A stretch of DNA of 64,000 bases from Nyssa sinensis. Lineage: Eukaryota; Streptophyta; Magnoliopsida; Cornales; Nyssaceae. The first letter of the stretch is position 1; each line of letters opens with the position of its first letter. A model generated the notes under the pieces. That model did not search any database. It worked only from the letters and a program-made list of their open reading frames with translations, and was not told where the DNA came from. A program made the translations under genes and the position numbers. The stretch lies in the NCBI GenBank assembly GCA_008638375.1, contig CM018050.1:30967723-31031722 (forward strand), given 5' to 3'. Below, piece after piece: positions 1 to 12,333 of this stretch.

Positions 1-960
1 TGGAGGAGAAGAGGAACTCTGATGCATGGAGACAACAGGGAAGGTGTTTTCATCAAACACGACATGGCGAGAGATGTAAATCCTACCAGTTGTGATGTCC
101 AAGCATCGATAACCCTTTTGGTTTATAGCATAACCAAGAAAAATGCACTTAGTGCTTCGGTATGCTAGTTTATGGGGAGAATAAGGTCTTAAGAATGGAT
201 AGCAGGCACACCCAAATGTTTTGAGAAGAGAGTAGTCTGGCTGAGTTTTGAATAGGCAATAATAAGGAGACTGATTACCAAGGACAGGAGTTGGCATTCG
301 ATTTACAAGATATGTTGCAGTGAGGAAGGCATCAACCCAATGTTGAGAGGGTAGATGAGATTGAGCTAGGAGACTTAAAGCTGTTTCAGTGAGGTGTCTG
401 TGCTTCCTCTCGGATATGCCATTCTGCTCAGATGTGTATGGACAAGTTAATCTATGCAAAATGCCATGGTTGTCTAGAAAAGATTTAATGGAGAGGTATT
501 CCCGTCCATTATCTGTTTGTAATTGTTTTATTTTAAAGGAGAAGAGATTCTCAACCAAGCATTTGAATTTAATGAAGGACAAAGCAACATCACTCTTCTG
601 TTTGAGAGGAAATAACCATGAGAATCGAGAGAAATCATCAACAAAAACAACATAATATTTACAACCACTGATTGACATTATAGGAGAGGTCCATACATCA
701 GAATGGATAAGTTCTAAAGGGTGAGTGGACTGATGGGTAGACTTGGGGAAGGGAAGTTTATGGCTTTTTGCCATTTGACAAAATTCACAAACATGCTTAA
801 GTTTGTGAATGCCAGAAACAGAAATTAATGAGTCATGGGTGAGCTTCTGAAGAATGGCTTCTGATGGATGTCCTAATCTTGAATGCCAAGTTTGGACAGG
901 GGCTGTAACTCCTAACAAAGCAGTGAATGATGAGGCAGCCTTCATCTTATTGAATTGAAA
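1..960 (-). pseudogene. copia GAG-pre-integrase and integrase core (pol fragment)
   Basis: Directly after the TAA at 961-963 the same frame is open to the window edge (about 319 codons). It begins with the GAG-pre-integrase motif HSRLGHPS near 860-895 and a Cys-X2-Cys pair (CEFC), then the integrase core: HSDVW near 690-700 gives the first Asp, TDNGREY near 495-510 the second Asp, and [11 protein letters not shown] near 395-425 the Glu. All three DDE residues are present. The fragment would cut and join cDNA ends during insertion. It is called a pseudogene because the polyprotein is broken upstream and the rest of pol is outside the window. Confidence 0.9.
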
Positions 961-1449
961 TTACTGGAAAGGAACAGGATAAAGGCCTGCTTCACTCGGA
1001 CCTTGGAGGAGCACTTTGTTGGTCTGCAGATCCTTCACAACAAAAGATGAAGCTGTGAGAACAAAATAGCAACGGTTATCTTGACACAATTTTTGAATGG
1101 ACAGGAGATTAGAGGAGGCATTGGGACAGTGTAATATATTGGACAGCAATAAAGAACTCTGTTTTGTTTTGAGAAAGGATGAACCAATGTTTTGAATTTG
1201 CAAACCTCCACCATTGCCAGCAGTAACTTGGGCAGATCCTTGATATGGTTGCTGCTGAATAGTCAGATTCTCTAAGGCAGAAGTGACGTGGTTGTTAGCA
1301 CCACTATCGAGGAACCAAGGTTGGTCAGGCTCTTGTGTAACATGTGTATGTGCAGCCATGGCAGCAAAGCTGTGCGAGGGGGTGTCTCCCTTGATATGAG
1401 AAATCCATTCGATGATAACAATCGAGTGCTTGGTGGTTATTCTTCCCAC
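961..1449 (-). pseudogene. copia aspartic protease fragment
   Basis: The translated segment contains PWFLDSGANNHVT, the DSGA active-site signature of copia proteases preceded by the usual Trp, and later the LLSIQKLCQDN motif typical of the protease end. It is in a different frame from the zinc-knuckle segment upstream, so a frameshift lies around 1330-1440. It ends in a stop codon at 961-963 before the integrase segment. Confidence 0.85.
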
Positions 1450-2312
1450 AAATCTGACAAGGTGGTTTAGAATTAGAAAAGAGAGAGTTATTGGGAGCAG
1501 GCTTCCCTGTTGTGTGTGCAGGAGAGGGAAAGTTGGGATTGCGGGCGCCAGAAGGTTTGTTGGAGGAATAAGGCTTAGGCTTTTCTGTGGTTATAATGTT
1601 GTTTGGATTTTTGAGTGAAGAAAGCAATATGGTTGGTGTCTGGTAGGACAGAGTTTTGCTGGAGGTCAAGGAGTTGCTCATAATTAAGCAGTTCGGTTTG
1701 GAAGTCATCAAAAGTGATGGAGGAATCTCGGGTAGCAAAGTTTAGTGATGTGATGAAGGGATGATAGGCAGAGTTGAGACCTCCCACAACATAAGAAATC
1801 AGGTCCTCTTCATCAACGGGTTTTCCAACTGCTGCAAGTTGGTCAAACCAATTTTTAGCAGTAAGGAGATAATCAGTACAGGTTTTATTGGACTGGTTCA
1901 AGGTTTGGAGCTGTCTTTTGAGGTGTGAGATTCGTGATCTAGAATGAGGGGCAAATCTGTTTGACAGGGTATTCCAGACCTATCGAGAGGAAGTTTGTCC
2001 ATAAACAGTAGACAAAACTTTCTCTGTGAGAGTGGCATTGATCCATGCCAGGATGAACTGATCCTTTTTCTGCCATACCAAGTAATCAGTGGTAACAACA
2101 GAGGTAGGTTTGTCTTTATCATCAGTGACAAACTGCATTGGGCATGGCTCAGAGCCATCCACAATGCCTAACAAATCATGACTTCGGAGAATAGGAATGA
2201 ATTGAGTGGTCCAATTGAGGTAATTGGTTCCATCCAATTTGACAGATACGAATGAAGTGATGTTGGGAAATGAGAATATTGCAGCGGAATCTTTTGAAGC
2301 CATTAGGATCAA
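1325..2312 (-). pseudogene. copia Gag with zinc knuckle, broken
   Basis: The N-terminal part (about 2300-1983) has the plant copia Gag pattern FVSVKLDGTNYLNW followed by LLGIVDGSEPCP. A TAG at 1980-1982 interrupts a frame that continues as VWNTLSNRFAPHSRSR and the UBN2-like Gag region down to about 1575. A frameshift then moves to the frame carrying the CCHC knuckle CQICGKNNHQALDC near 1395-1440. Gag packages element RNA; this copy cannot make an intact protein. Confidence 0.87.
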
Positions 2313-2337
2313 AGAGTGGGGTTAGCCAAAAGATGAA

Positions 2338-2349
2338 GCTCTGATACCA
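2338..2349 (-). other. primer-binding site (initiator tRNA-Met)
   Basis: On the minus strand the sequence reads TGGTATCAGAGC, the common plant LTR-retrotransposon site that pairs with the 3' end of initiator tRNA-Met. It lies two bases inside the presumed LTR end and 25 bases before the first Gag Met, as expected for the start of the internal region. Confidence 0.88.
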
Positions 2350-2351
2350 AG

Positions 2352-2556
2352 TGAGAATTATAAACAAACTGGTTCCAATTGGATACCTGATAGATGATGT
2401 TCATTCAGTATATATAGCAGGTTTACAAAACAGAAAAGATTATAACTGTTACAAGCAAACTGATAAGCCTGATCACATTGAGCTGTTATCCAAACTTATG
2501 ACTTATCCAAACTAGTATTTGAGATGGACTCTTCTTGAGTAGCTATCTGGTTGACT
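2352..2556 (-). repeat. Putative copia 5' LTR, outer boundary unresolved
   Basis: The LTR should begin next to the primer-binding site; the minus-strand reading ends in TCTCA there. The segment has a TATA-like TGCTATATATACTG (minus strand) near 2405-2420 that could be the element promoter. The outer end cannot be fixed because the partner LTR is outside the window and the sequence runs into a tandem repeat at about 2557. Confidence 0.55.
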
Positions 2557-2775
2557 TTTTACTTTCTTTTTTAAGTAAACTTCCATGTACAACAACTCAC
2601 TTTTTTTTATAATTAACTTATATACTTGTATATAAACACACACACACTAGTGTTAACATGAGTATATGTATACAATTTTACAAAATGTCACAATCCTTTT
2701 ACTTTCTTTTTTAAGTAAACTTCCATGCACAACAACTCACTTTTTTTATAATTAACTTATATACTTGTGTATATG

Positions 2776-2810
<35 letters not shown>

Positions 2811-2927
2811 TAGTGTTAACATGAGTATATGTATACAATTTTACAAAATGTCACAATCCTTTTACTTTCTTTTTTAAGTTAACTTCTATGTACAGCAATT
2901 CACTTTTTTATAATTAACTTATATACT

Positions 2928-2975
<48 letters not shown>

Positions 2976-2990
2976 TATATTAGTGTTGAC
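2557..2990. repeat. VNTR, three diverged units of 140-165 bp
   Basis: Units start with TTTTACTTTC at 2557, 2697 and 2860. Each contains a T-run, ATAATTAACTTATATACTTG, an expanding TA/CA microsatellite, TAGTGTT and (units 1 and 2) a common tail ending TGTCACAATCC. The third unit loses similarity after the TA/CA tract. Length differences come mainly from the dinucleotide runs. Confidence 0.9.
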
Positions 2991-4680
2991 CCGTATTATG
3001 CACAAGGTGTTATAAAAAAAAATATATTTATTTATAATGATTTAGTATTAATTAGTCCCAAAAAAATAACTTATTGTAATAAAATTTATATATATAAGCA
3101 ATGTTAAGGGTTTATAATTATATTAAGGAATAATATAAAATATCCAAATATAATAATTTGATATGTATTATAATATATATTAGTTAAACTACATAATATA
3201 TTAATTATCACTATTTACATCTAAGTAAAAAAAGTTATATCCAAAAAATTGCTTCATAATATTTCTTTTATTGTGAGAATTTATACTTAAATTATATATA
3301 ATATTTTTGTTATTGTTGAAAATTTTAATTACATGCACTCCTATTAATTTTTCTTGTTTTTCTCCACATCTATTCTTTCATAATATTTTTGTTTTTGATA
3401 CAAATTTTAATTTTTAAAAAAAAGTTTACACCTCATTGTTTAGTTATAATTTTTTATTTTATTTTTTCTTCTTATATTTTTCAACAATTCTATTGTTTAA
3501 ACTAAGTAATAAAATTAGTTAAATAATCAATTTTAAAAAAACTTAGTTTTAAATAATCATAGATTTACTTTATTTCTTTTTTCACCTTAAATTAGCTAAA
3601 TATAATTGTATTACCACATGTCAATGGTAGTTCTAACATATATAATTGAGTCCATATAATTATGAGTTTTAATTTTTTAATTTTTCAAAATTTAATTATA
3701 AAAATAAACCTAAATGTTTTTTTTTTAATTTTATTTATTATTTTGATTAACTCCTTAATATTTTGAAATTTTAGTTAATTAAGTATATTTTTTTAGATTT
3801 TCTAAAACTCCATTTTGCAACCGGAACTTAATGGGCTCATTGCAAAATTTGATTTTATTTTAAGAATCTCTCATAAACACCACCAAAACTTCATTTGATG
3901 TCTAAACTATAGTTTTGAGGGGAATAACCACTCCTGCCTCCACTTTACTTAATTACAAATTATGCAATAAGCCATTTTGAATTCTCCCATTTTATCCTTA
4001 ATCTTTTTTACTTTATGACCTCTTTTATCTCCACTCAATATTTGCAATACTAACCTTATCTACTTTAACAATACCCAATTTGTCTTATAATATATATTAT
4101 ATGTATTTTTTGCTATAATTTAAATTATATAATGAATAATTTTATATGATATTATAATAATTTATATATAAGCTAGTATAAATAATATTTTTTATTTTAG
4201 ATTTTATATACTTTGTTTAAACAAATAACAATTTGTTTAATTATACAATCACACTCAAAACCAGATGATATAAAAAAATCAAAAAATACATTTTATAATT
4301 TAAAATCACTTATGAGCAAGGATGGAGTCAATGAAGACTAGGAGTCAATTGCCCCCCACCCTCAACTTTTTTTATTTAAAATTCTTCTTGTATTTTTTTG
4401 AAAAAAATTCAAATATATTCTTTTAATTTTTATTTTTGCCTCTCAAGTACATTTATTCAAACATTAAATTAAGTTTTTATAATTAATTATGTCATAATTA
4501 ATTCTTTGTGAGCTCAACTATCTCCACATAGGCGCTAAATATGAGATTCCTTTTTCTCTCACTTTTATCTCTTCTTTATTTATTTGTGTTCTTGTTTTTG
4601 TTTTTGTTTTTTTTGTTTTTTAAATCTTCTTATGAGGCATGAATACTGATTTGTATTGATCTTGAAAAAGGGTTACGATC
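2991..4680. other. AT-rich intergenic sequence, nothing recognised
   Basis: Very AT-rich, with many stops in all frames, homopolymer runs and no splice-compatible coding segment or repeat boundary that I can support. Confidence 0.7.
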
Positions 4681-5718
4681 CATAGGCTAACTAAAGTGGG
4701 GATGGCCGAATGGGATCGAAAAGACCATTTCAGGTCTCCCATTCAGCCCCTTATTAATGACCGTTGGGGAAGTTGGCATCATCCAAGACTTTAATGCAGC
4801 GGCACTCTGGCCCATTCAGCTGTATCCATCAATGCCACCCCCTCCAACGCGCGCGCACACACTTTCTCTGCATTCAGACAATTGTCACATACAAATGTGA
4901 ACAATTCATGAACTTTGATAACCAGATTGTTTCATTTTCTCTGCTGCATGCATTTCTCATGCTCTCTCTTTAAATTTTCTTTCTCTGGGTCATATGTGAT
5001 GCTTCTCCGTCTAATAATGCCGGCTCTTGGAGTTCAAATCTTTGACACATTTTTGGTTGGTTTTTGAGATCTGACTGATAAGAACTCACCACAACTTTGT
5101 AGTATCCGACACGCAACGGTTGGTATTTTCAATTTTCTTTCATATATTACTTTTGAACGTGTTGGGTAGATGACCAAACTCAGGCGGACACTACAAAGTT
5201 GCGCCATTTTAATATTTTTTTTAGTTGAATGGTCTGTGTTCAATAGACCCCTTAAAAACATATAAGCCCTTAATTTGATCTATTCTGTCTACTTATTTTG
5301 TGCGTAGGAGAAGAAAAAATAAATTTTGATTGGGGGGTCTGAAACTCTGAGTGGAAAAGCAAAAGTTAGTTTTGGTTTAGGTTAAATATCTACCAATAAA
5401 GATTTCGTACTTCGGCTCCGTAAGGATCAGGGAAGCGGAAAACTGTGATCTTGAGTAGTTTGGGATTGAAGAACAAAATCCATTTAAAAATTGGAGGCTG
5501 GGTTGTTATTAAAATCTTGTTTGGTTGAGAAGATTTGAGTATTTTGAGATTTGGATAGATTCATATAAAAATAAGAGAAGTGGGTCTTCTTGAAATCTGG
5601 AGTAGTTGAGAGAATTGGCATTATAGGAAAACAGAGGTGGGTTGTTTGCAGGTCTATTTTTACACTTGAAGATTTGGGTTGTCCTTTTGGTGTTAATTTG
5701 TTGCTTACTTGGAAGAAG
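4681..5718 (+). promoter_or_regulatory. Upstream/leader region of the GPDHC1-like gene
   Basis: The stretch before the dehydrogenase start must hold its promoter and 5' UTR. I cannot fix a transcription start. Visible structure includes a GC-alternating patch near 4847-4860 and a 17-base inverted repeat (5092-5108 with 5185-5201, one mismatch). The reading frame is open upstream to an in-frame ATG at 5590, but that extension does not resemble the family's N-terminus. Confidence 0.5.
5092..5201. repeat. Inverted repeat, 17-bp arms
   Basis: CAACTTTGTAGTATCCG at 5092-5108 is the reverse complement, with one mismatch, of 5185-5201. The loop is about 76 bases. It could be a small fold-back element remnant or a chance hairpin about 520 bases upstream of the dehydrogenase start. 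Confidence 0.6.
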
Positions 5719-8700
5719 ATGGTTGGAAGTATTGAGGTGATGAGTCGAAATTCGTACTTGAATGGGACTGTACAGAACCATAATGGTTTGGAAGAGAAGC
5801 TTGATGAACTTCGACGAGTTCTTGGTAAGGCTGATGGTGATTTGTTGAGGATTGTTGGTGTTGGGGCAGGTGCCTGGGGAAGTGTTTTTGCAGCTCTGCT
5901 TCAAGATAGCTATGGTCAATTTCGAGACAAGGTTCAAATTAGGATATGGAGGCGGCCTGGAAGAGCTGTCGACAGAGCCACAGCAGAACATCTCTTTGAA
6001 GTGATTAATTCAAGGGAGGATGTGTTGAGGAGGTTGATCAGGCGCTGTGCATATTTGAAGTATGTTGAAGCAAGATTGGGTGATCGGACTTTGTATGCGG
6101 ATGAGATATTGAAGGATGGGTTCTGCCTGAACATGATTGATACACCACTTTGTCCGATGAAAGTTGTGACTAACTTGCAAGAGGCTGTTTGGGATGCCGA
6201 TGTTGTCGTGAATGGCTTGCCTTCAACTGAAACACATGAAGTGTTTGAAGAGATCAGCAAGTATTGGAAGGAGAGAATCACTGTGCCCATTATTATCTCT
6301 TTGGCAAAGGGTATAGAAGCTGCACTGGAACCTGTTCCCCATATAATAACGCCCACACAAATGATTAATCGGGCAAGTAAGAGTTCTCATTTTTCTATCC
6401 ATTATTCATTTTGTTTTCTGCTTCTTTTGGTTTCATGTTGCTACTTATAAAATGAAACAAACAACTGGTATGTCTGTGGAAGAAGCTCTTGTCTGGTCTG
6501 TTTATATCATGATTGCATTTGTGAAGGCTGATCAAAATATTGGTAAAACGTGATCTCATGAAGCTAGTTTGAATAACAAATTAAAAAAAAAAAAAAGTGT
6601 ACTTGAGTCTATGGTTCACAAGATAATTGGAAAATATTGTCTCTCATAAGTTAATAACGAGCTCAACACAGTGTTAAGAACTTCAATTTTGAATTTCCAG
6701 ATTATGGTCTTTGTAGTTCAATCAGGTAGGGTTAGAGGTTGGAGCAAAGGGAGATTACGGATGAGAACCGGATCTGAGCCATGGAGTTTGTGCAAGAAAT
6801 TCCATGCTGAGAGAAGAAAACTGGAAACATGTAGGTTTTTAAGATTGTCTTGAAGATAATGACTGAATTTAAGAAGCAGAGTTGGTGCAATCACTTAGAA
6901 ATCTCTGATTTCAACAAATTTTTTCTTTGATTCAGGAGCTAGGTGTTTCTTTGATTTTGGAAAGTGTTTACTTTCATTGGCACACCATAGCTTGTTGGTA
7001 TTTATATATTTTGGTTAGAAAGTGTGTAGGTTCAGTCTCAACTTAACAAGCCTATTTGGAGTCAGCTATATAAATCATGTCTCGTCATTCTGCTCTATTT
7101 AAGGTCACCCCCCTCAGTTAAATCAAACGTTATCATATTTTTCTTTACAATCACAACCCAAGTTAATTTTGGTCATGTGGGCAGTATCTTTTCATTTTTA
7201 TGAATACCAACAATTATGTCTGTCCATCTTTTCCAGTAGACCTGTCAGCCTAATTCATCTCAAACCTAATCCTCACTTGTGAGTACATTTGTATGGCACA
7301 CAATCACTAATCAAACACACACAAGCATCAACCAGTATTTGTTTTTCATCTCCACTATGGATACTCTGTTTTTAAGTAAAATTTGATGCATATATTTAGG
7401 TGTAATGCTACTACTTTCACTGTTTGGAACTTATTCACTATAAGGAAAATAAAGGAACCTATCCCCCTTTCATTAATAAACAACATAAATGGCTCAACAT
7501 GACTTTTTCTGAATTACATTTAGTTACTTTGATAATGTTGCAAGACCATTAAGCATGGACTTCAAGCTTGCTTTTGTACACTTGTGAATTGTGTTGGTTA
7601 AATTTTCTCTCTCACACTTCTCTTTAGTGAGTTGTTTCCTAGAAATTTCAAGCATTATAATATATTTTCCTGGCAGCTCGAGTACCTATAGAGAACATTC
7701 TTTATCTTGGTGGACCAAATATTGCCTCGGAGATTTACAACAAGGAATATGCGAATGCGCGAATTTGTGGAGCTGAAAAGTGGAGGGTACCACTTGCAAA
7801 GTTCTTAAGGCAGCCTCATTTCATTGTATGGGACAATAGTGACCTCGTCACTCATGAAGTTATGGGTGGTTTGAAAAATGTCTATGCCATAGGTGCTGGT
7901 AAGTTTTTGTATATTCTTTAAGATCTGTATAGTCAACTAAAGGCAATCCTTGGTGGTCATTTGTTGAACTATTTGGGCCCTTTTGGCATTTCAGTTAGCA
8001 GGAAAGAATTGAAACCTGCCGGAAAATGAAGGAAAAAGTTGGCCCCAGTTACCTTCATATTCCCCAAAAATCATGTTCAGTTAAATAAACACCCCCCCCC
8101 CCCCCCCCCCCTCCCTTCTAAAAAAAAAAAGAATAAGAAAGAAATGCATGGTAGTCCGCTAAAGTACATTGAGACATGCTATAAGGACCAGGCAGCACCT
8201 CATCATTAATGATGGGAGTTCTTTGTGTTACACTCCAATTGAAGATTTGGAGGTAAACGTGTGGATGTTGACCATCTAATTGATAAACTACCTGCTTTAC
8301 CTTCCAATTGTCTCACATGTGTTGCAACATTCAGTAACTACATGCTTTCCAATGCCCTCAAAACTAAATTTAAAAAATGGGTAAATCAAAATAATAGATA
8401 AGAACAGAAGATAACAACTTTGATTTAATCGTTTTACTTCTTGGTATTAATTTCAAACCATTTTTCTTTACCGGAGATTTAATTGATGATTTAGTGGTAA
8501 TGGTATCGATACATTATGATTTGTTGCAATTTTTTGTGGTTGAACATTTTTCCCAATTGCCAAGCCTACTAAATCATTCTCTTTGGAAAATTTTAGATTA
8601 TCAACAATCAATTAATAATCTGTGCTATCACTGTCAGCCTGTCAACCTCTAGGAACTTGAAATAGTTATGGGTAATGTAGGCCTTGTACTGCAATGTGTA

Positions 8701-8931
8701 TTCTTCATTCCAGATGGTATAGTTTTTATCCTTCATTTTTGGTATTAAATTGAATGGCCAATGATTTCTAGCCAATGTAACTAGACTTCATTAAACAATT
8801 ATTTGGAGTTACCAACATGAAATTGCTGATTATTTTTTTTATCAAGTAGGTCTCCCTTATATAAAGTGTTCACTCATGGGCTTATTATGTTGCAACTAAT
8901 TTTTTCCTTTGGGAATCCCAGTGGCAGATTT

Positions 8932-8962
<31 letters not shown>

Positions 8963-11410
8963 GAAATTTTGATTTTTTTATATCTCCGTAAGAGACCCTC
9001 TTAGATTTTATTTTTTCCCTCTAAGTGCATGGCCTAGATCCGCCACTGGGGAATGCTATATATCTGTCAGCAAATTACAACTTGCAATTCAGAGTTTGTG
9101 ATTCTACATGTTCCCTGTCAATACTTTAATTAAAGTTGCTAGATGAAAAGTAAAAAAGATGCATGGAACTTAAGCATATTGCTTGGCCTACATGTTTTAT
9201 TAAATGATGCTCACCAAAAAAATTTGGATTCAGAGGTTATATGTATATACAATTAATTTCTTTTAACAGGCTTCTAGAAACCATCATAGTAGGCATTCGA
9301 TGTAATTCTTTCTTAAAGATGTTTCCATAACAGAGAAGCCTTTCAAGAAATGTTGTTGTTGTGTCTTGTTATTACATATCCAAATAAAAATGTATTTGTC
9401 ATGTCTTGGTGTATGATATTTGAATGCTTAATGATATTTTAATTCATTTCATAAGATAAGGCTATTGACTTTGGATGATATTGAGAATCCCACATTGCCC
9501 TTTAGATCGTGTGGCACAATAAAAACTGGCTACAAGGGAATGATATTGGCTTGAACTGGTGGGAGTATCGTTATTAACTTGAGAAGTTTTAATTGAGTTT
9601 TTGTGAAAACTGAAATACGTTAAACAATTATTATAGCTTGGCAATATGTCCATTGTCTGATTTGGAGTTCCATATTTGATTTTCTCAGGAATGGTAGCAG
9701 CTCTAACGAATGAAAGTGCTACCAGCAAATCAGTATACTTTGCACACTGTACATCAGAGATGATATTCATCACTCATTTGCTGGCAGAAGAGCCTGAGAA
9801 GCTTGCCGGGCCTTTACTGGCAGACACTTATGTAACCCTGTTGAAAGGTCGTAATGCATGGTATGGCCAAATGATAGCCAAGGGAGAACTGAGCCTGGAT
9901 ATGGGTGACAGCATCAGCGGCAAGGGAATGATTCAGGTACTAATCCCAATTATAACAATTGCCTAGTTCAAACACTTCAATACGTGTCTCTCAATTCTTA
10001 AACTCTGACAGTATTTGCTATATTTAAAGAATCATGAGAATCTAAGACTCTAGAATTTGTTTGGAGGCTTGAAGCAAGAATAACTGCTAAAACCTGTCAG
10101 AATGATTTCTATTGCTTTTAAAAAAAGTGAATATTAGTGTTTGGGCAATCCACAAATTTTTCAATTTTCAATATTTGAAGTAGCCATGTTAACTTCCGTG
10201 CAAAACAAGTTGTACTTGATTTCTTATGAATCCATTCTACAATGGTCTTTCAACGCTAGTTGCATACTCTAGCTACCACTAGAACTGGAAGCCATTTTTC
10301 TTCAAAATATTTCTTTCTGAGGCACCATTAATTATGACATTTTGAACTAAAATTTATGCTAAGTGGGTAATGCTTTTACTTGCCTCCCAGATTAGACGGG
10401 TATGCAATTTGAAGCCTTATGCATGCATTTCATATGACTTAAAAAAAAAAAGAACTTTCATTTTGGCAGATAAAATAGTTATTCTTTTTAGCTAAAATCC
10501 TTATATATTATTCCACTAAGCATATTTTCAAAGCAAATAATTAAGCAACGCGTAGATAATTACGCTTTCGTTTGAGTTGGAACATATGAATTATCTTCTT
10601 CGTTATGCCATCAGTCAGGATGTAGAGCTAGGACAATTAAATTGGAAATACTATCATTTGTTTCAAGAATTATTGTGGGAGTTCTATTGCTTCCCTTTGA
10701 CTTAATGACTTCCATCTTACCATATACTAATTTACTTTCTTGCTTTTTCAGGGAGTCTCCGCGGTGGGGGCTTTTTATGAACTTCTGAGTCATTCAAGTT
10801 TAAACATACTGCATCCTGAAGAAAACAAGCCTGTTGCTCCAGTTGAGCTGTGTCCCATCCTCAAGACATTATATAAAATACTGATAACCAGGTAATTTCC
10901 ATAATTCTTATACATTTTCATCAATTGATGTACAAGATACTTAACTATAGTCTTATCCGAGTTTTGTTGAAATTAACCCATTATAGAAGATTGATTATGT
11001 GTAAAGATAGCCTCAGGGCTCTTAAGGTAAGAGAAAAATAAAATTGTATGAAGCCTTATGATTGGTAACTATGCAGGTTTGCTTATTATATCATTCTGTT
11101 CATTTCTCATTGAAATATGAATACTTAAAATATAGTTTCACCCTTTAATAAGCTTGCACCCAACATACTGTACTGATATAAACCAGTAAATTTAATTTGG
11201 AAAATTTCAAAGAGCCCATTGTCAAGGCTAGTTTTTCAATATCTTTAAGTCTAATTCTCTGTTTTTGGTATGTTTCGGATCCTTAGGGAGCAACAACCAC
11301 AAGCAATTCTTCAAGCATTGAGGGATGAAACCTTGAATGATCCCCGCGATCGCATTGAGATTGCACAGACCCATGCTTTCTACAGGCCTTCACTTCTTGG
11401 GCAGCCTTGA
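5719..11410 (+). CDS. GPDHC1: Glycerol-3-phosphate dehydrogenase [NAD+], cytosolic (five coding exons)
   Basis: Interconverts dihydroxyacetone phosphate plus NADH and sn-glycerol 3-phosphate plus NAD+, feeding glycerolipid synthesis and cytosolic redox shuttling. Exons: 5719-6376, 7677-7898, 9689-9936, 10752-10891, 11287-11410; all junctions are GT-AG and the frame is continuous, giving 463 aa, matching the plant cytosolic family (about 462). The start MVGSIE matches the family start; an ATG at 5590 in frame is rejected because its extension is unlike known members. Residues 47-55 (GVGAGAWGS) form the Rossmann NAD-binding loop; exon 2 carries [17 protein letters not shown] and exon 3 the catalytic-domain block around [25 protein letters not shown] (exon 2-3 junction). 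The C-terminus RPSLLGQP is the family ending. No organelle transit peptide is evident. Oddity: exon 2 begins so that the usual Gly of ATGVP reads Arg (residue 221). Intron 2 hosts a MITE. Confidence 0.95.
8091..8113. repeat. Poly-C tract in GPDHC1 intron 2
   Basis: A run of more than 15 C residues follows AAATAAACA and is followed by a T/A-rich stretch ending in about ten A residues. Exact length in such runs is prone to sequencing error. Confidence 0.8.
8919..9048. mobile_element. hAT-type MITE with T-run/G-run core, in GPDHC1 intron 2
   Basis: The ends are inverted: CAGTGGCAGAT at the left and ATCCGCCACTG at the right. Flanking 8-mers GGGAATCC (8911-8918) and GGGAATGC (9049-9056) differ at one base, as expected for an old hAT target duplication. 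The interior has about 13 T followed by about 20 G. No coding capacity. Confidence 0.75.
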
Positions 11411-12003
11411 CTCTTGTCATTGCTAAAGAATGGGTTAATAAAGAATCAAAAGCTCTGCAGATGCATTTGTTGAAAGATTTGGCTGGTGAACAGGAATATA
11501 CTGGTTATTTAAATGTAATATGAATTGTCTCAGTTCAATTGCAACTAGTCAACTGTTCAGCTTTTGAAATGTTATAGAGATACTTTGAGTTGACTATTCC
11601 AAACCTTTTTGCTGATCCAGTTATGGCACAACCTTAACCCATCCTGTTTTGGTTTGTTGCCAAACATAGATAAGCTTGAGCACTAGAACAGGGTTTAAAT
11701 ATATCTTGGAAATTTGGCTGTTTTAGCAGTTTGGTGATCAGAGCATGAAATGCAGTTCACTCAAGTTAGTGATATTGTTTCATTTTATGACCAGCAAAAG
11801 TGTTGTGGCAGTTTTGCCAAAGCCATTGTGACAAAACTGGTACAAGTGTTAGCACAATGGGTCTGTGGCATTTAAAGGAAGAGGCGAGGACCGGTTTTGA
11901 TTCTTACCATCGACTATAGAATATGTCAAGTTGTTTCATGTGACGATCACAACAATTGATGACACTGTGATTCCATCGTTTGAGTTCCAATAAGAAAATA
12001 TAA
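11411..12003 (+). other. 3' flank of GPDHC1, no further gene seen
   Basis: Sequence after the stop codon should include the 3' UTR. No clear single poly(A) signal can be chosen and no coding segment is recognised before the MITE at 12004. Confidence 0.5.
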
Positions 12004-12333
12004 GGATAAATTACACTAAGTTCTACTGTAGTTTTTTGATAATTACAATTTTTTTTTTTTTTTTAAGTTTCTAAAATGACACTAACCTCTCATACTACAA
12101 AGCCCCTCCGACCTTATTTTTTCAAAAAAAAATATAAGTTATTTATATTAAATTTATTTTTTATATAAAATAAAAAAAACTTTAAAAAAAATTCTTAAAA
12201 AATGGTCAAAATTGAAAAAATGCAAAATGAAAATGAAAGAGGTACTTTTATTATTTTGAAAAAAGGTAAAGCGGGAGAAAAGATCTCTGTAGTTTATCAC
12301 TAAAAGTAGAGGATATTAGTATTATTTTATAAA
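12004..12333. mobile_element. MITE family A, copy 1
   Basis: The left end GGATAAATTACACTAA is approximately inverted at the right end near 12314-12333. The interior shares the order 'TTCTAAAATGACACT', 'TATATAAAAT', 'ATGGTCAAAATTGAAAAA', 'GTAGTTTATCA' with the copy at 19887-20325, so both derive from one non-coding element family. No protein is encoded. Confidence 0.7.

Larger units (their letters stand above)
1..2352 (-). mobile_element. Ty1/copia retrotransposon, internal region, truncated by window edge
   Basis: Read on the minus strand the order is primer-binding site, Gag, CCHC knuckle, protease, GAG-pre-integrase and integrase, which is the Ty1/copia order (integrase before reverse transcriptase). 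Reverse transcriptase, RNase H and the 3' LTR lie beyond the left edge. The coding region carries an in-frame stop at 1980-1982, two frameshifts around the knuckle and protease, and a stop at 961-963, so it is a decayed copy. The long uninterrupted integrase frame suggests fairly recent decay. Confidence 0.93.

Noticed and set aside
5590..5718. Upstream in-frame ATG giving a 43-residue N-terminal extension of the dehydrogenase
   Set aside because: The extension resembles no targeting peptide and MVGSIE at 5719 matches the family start.
5934..6356. Long minus-strand open frame opposite GPDHC1 exon 1
   Set aside because: Shadow of the strongly conserved coding exon.
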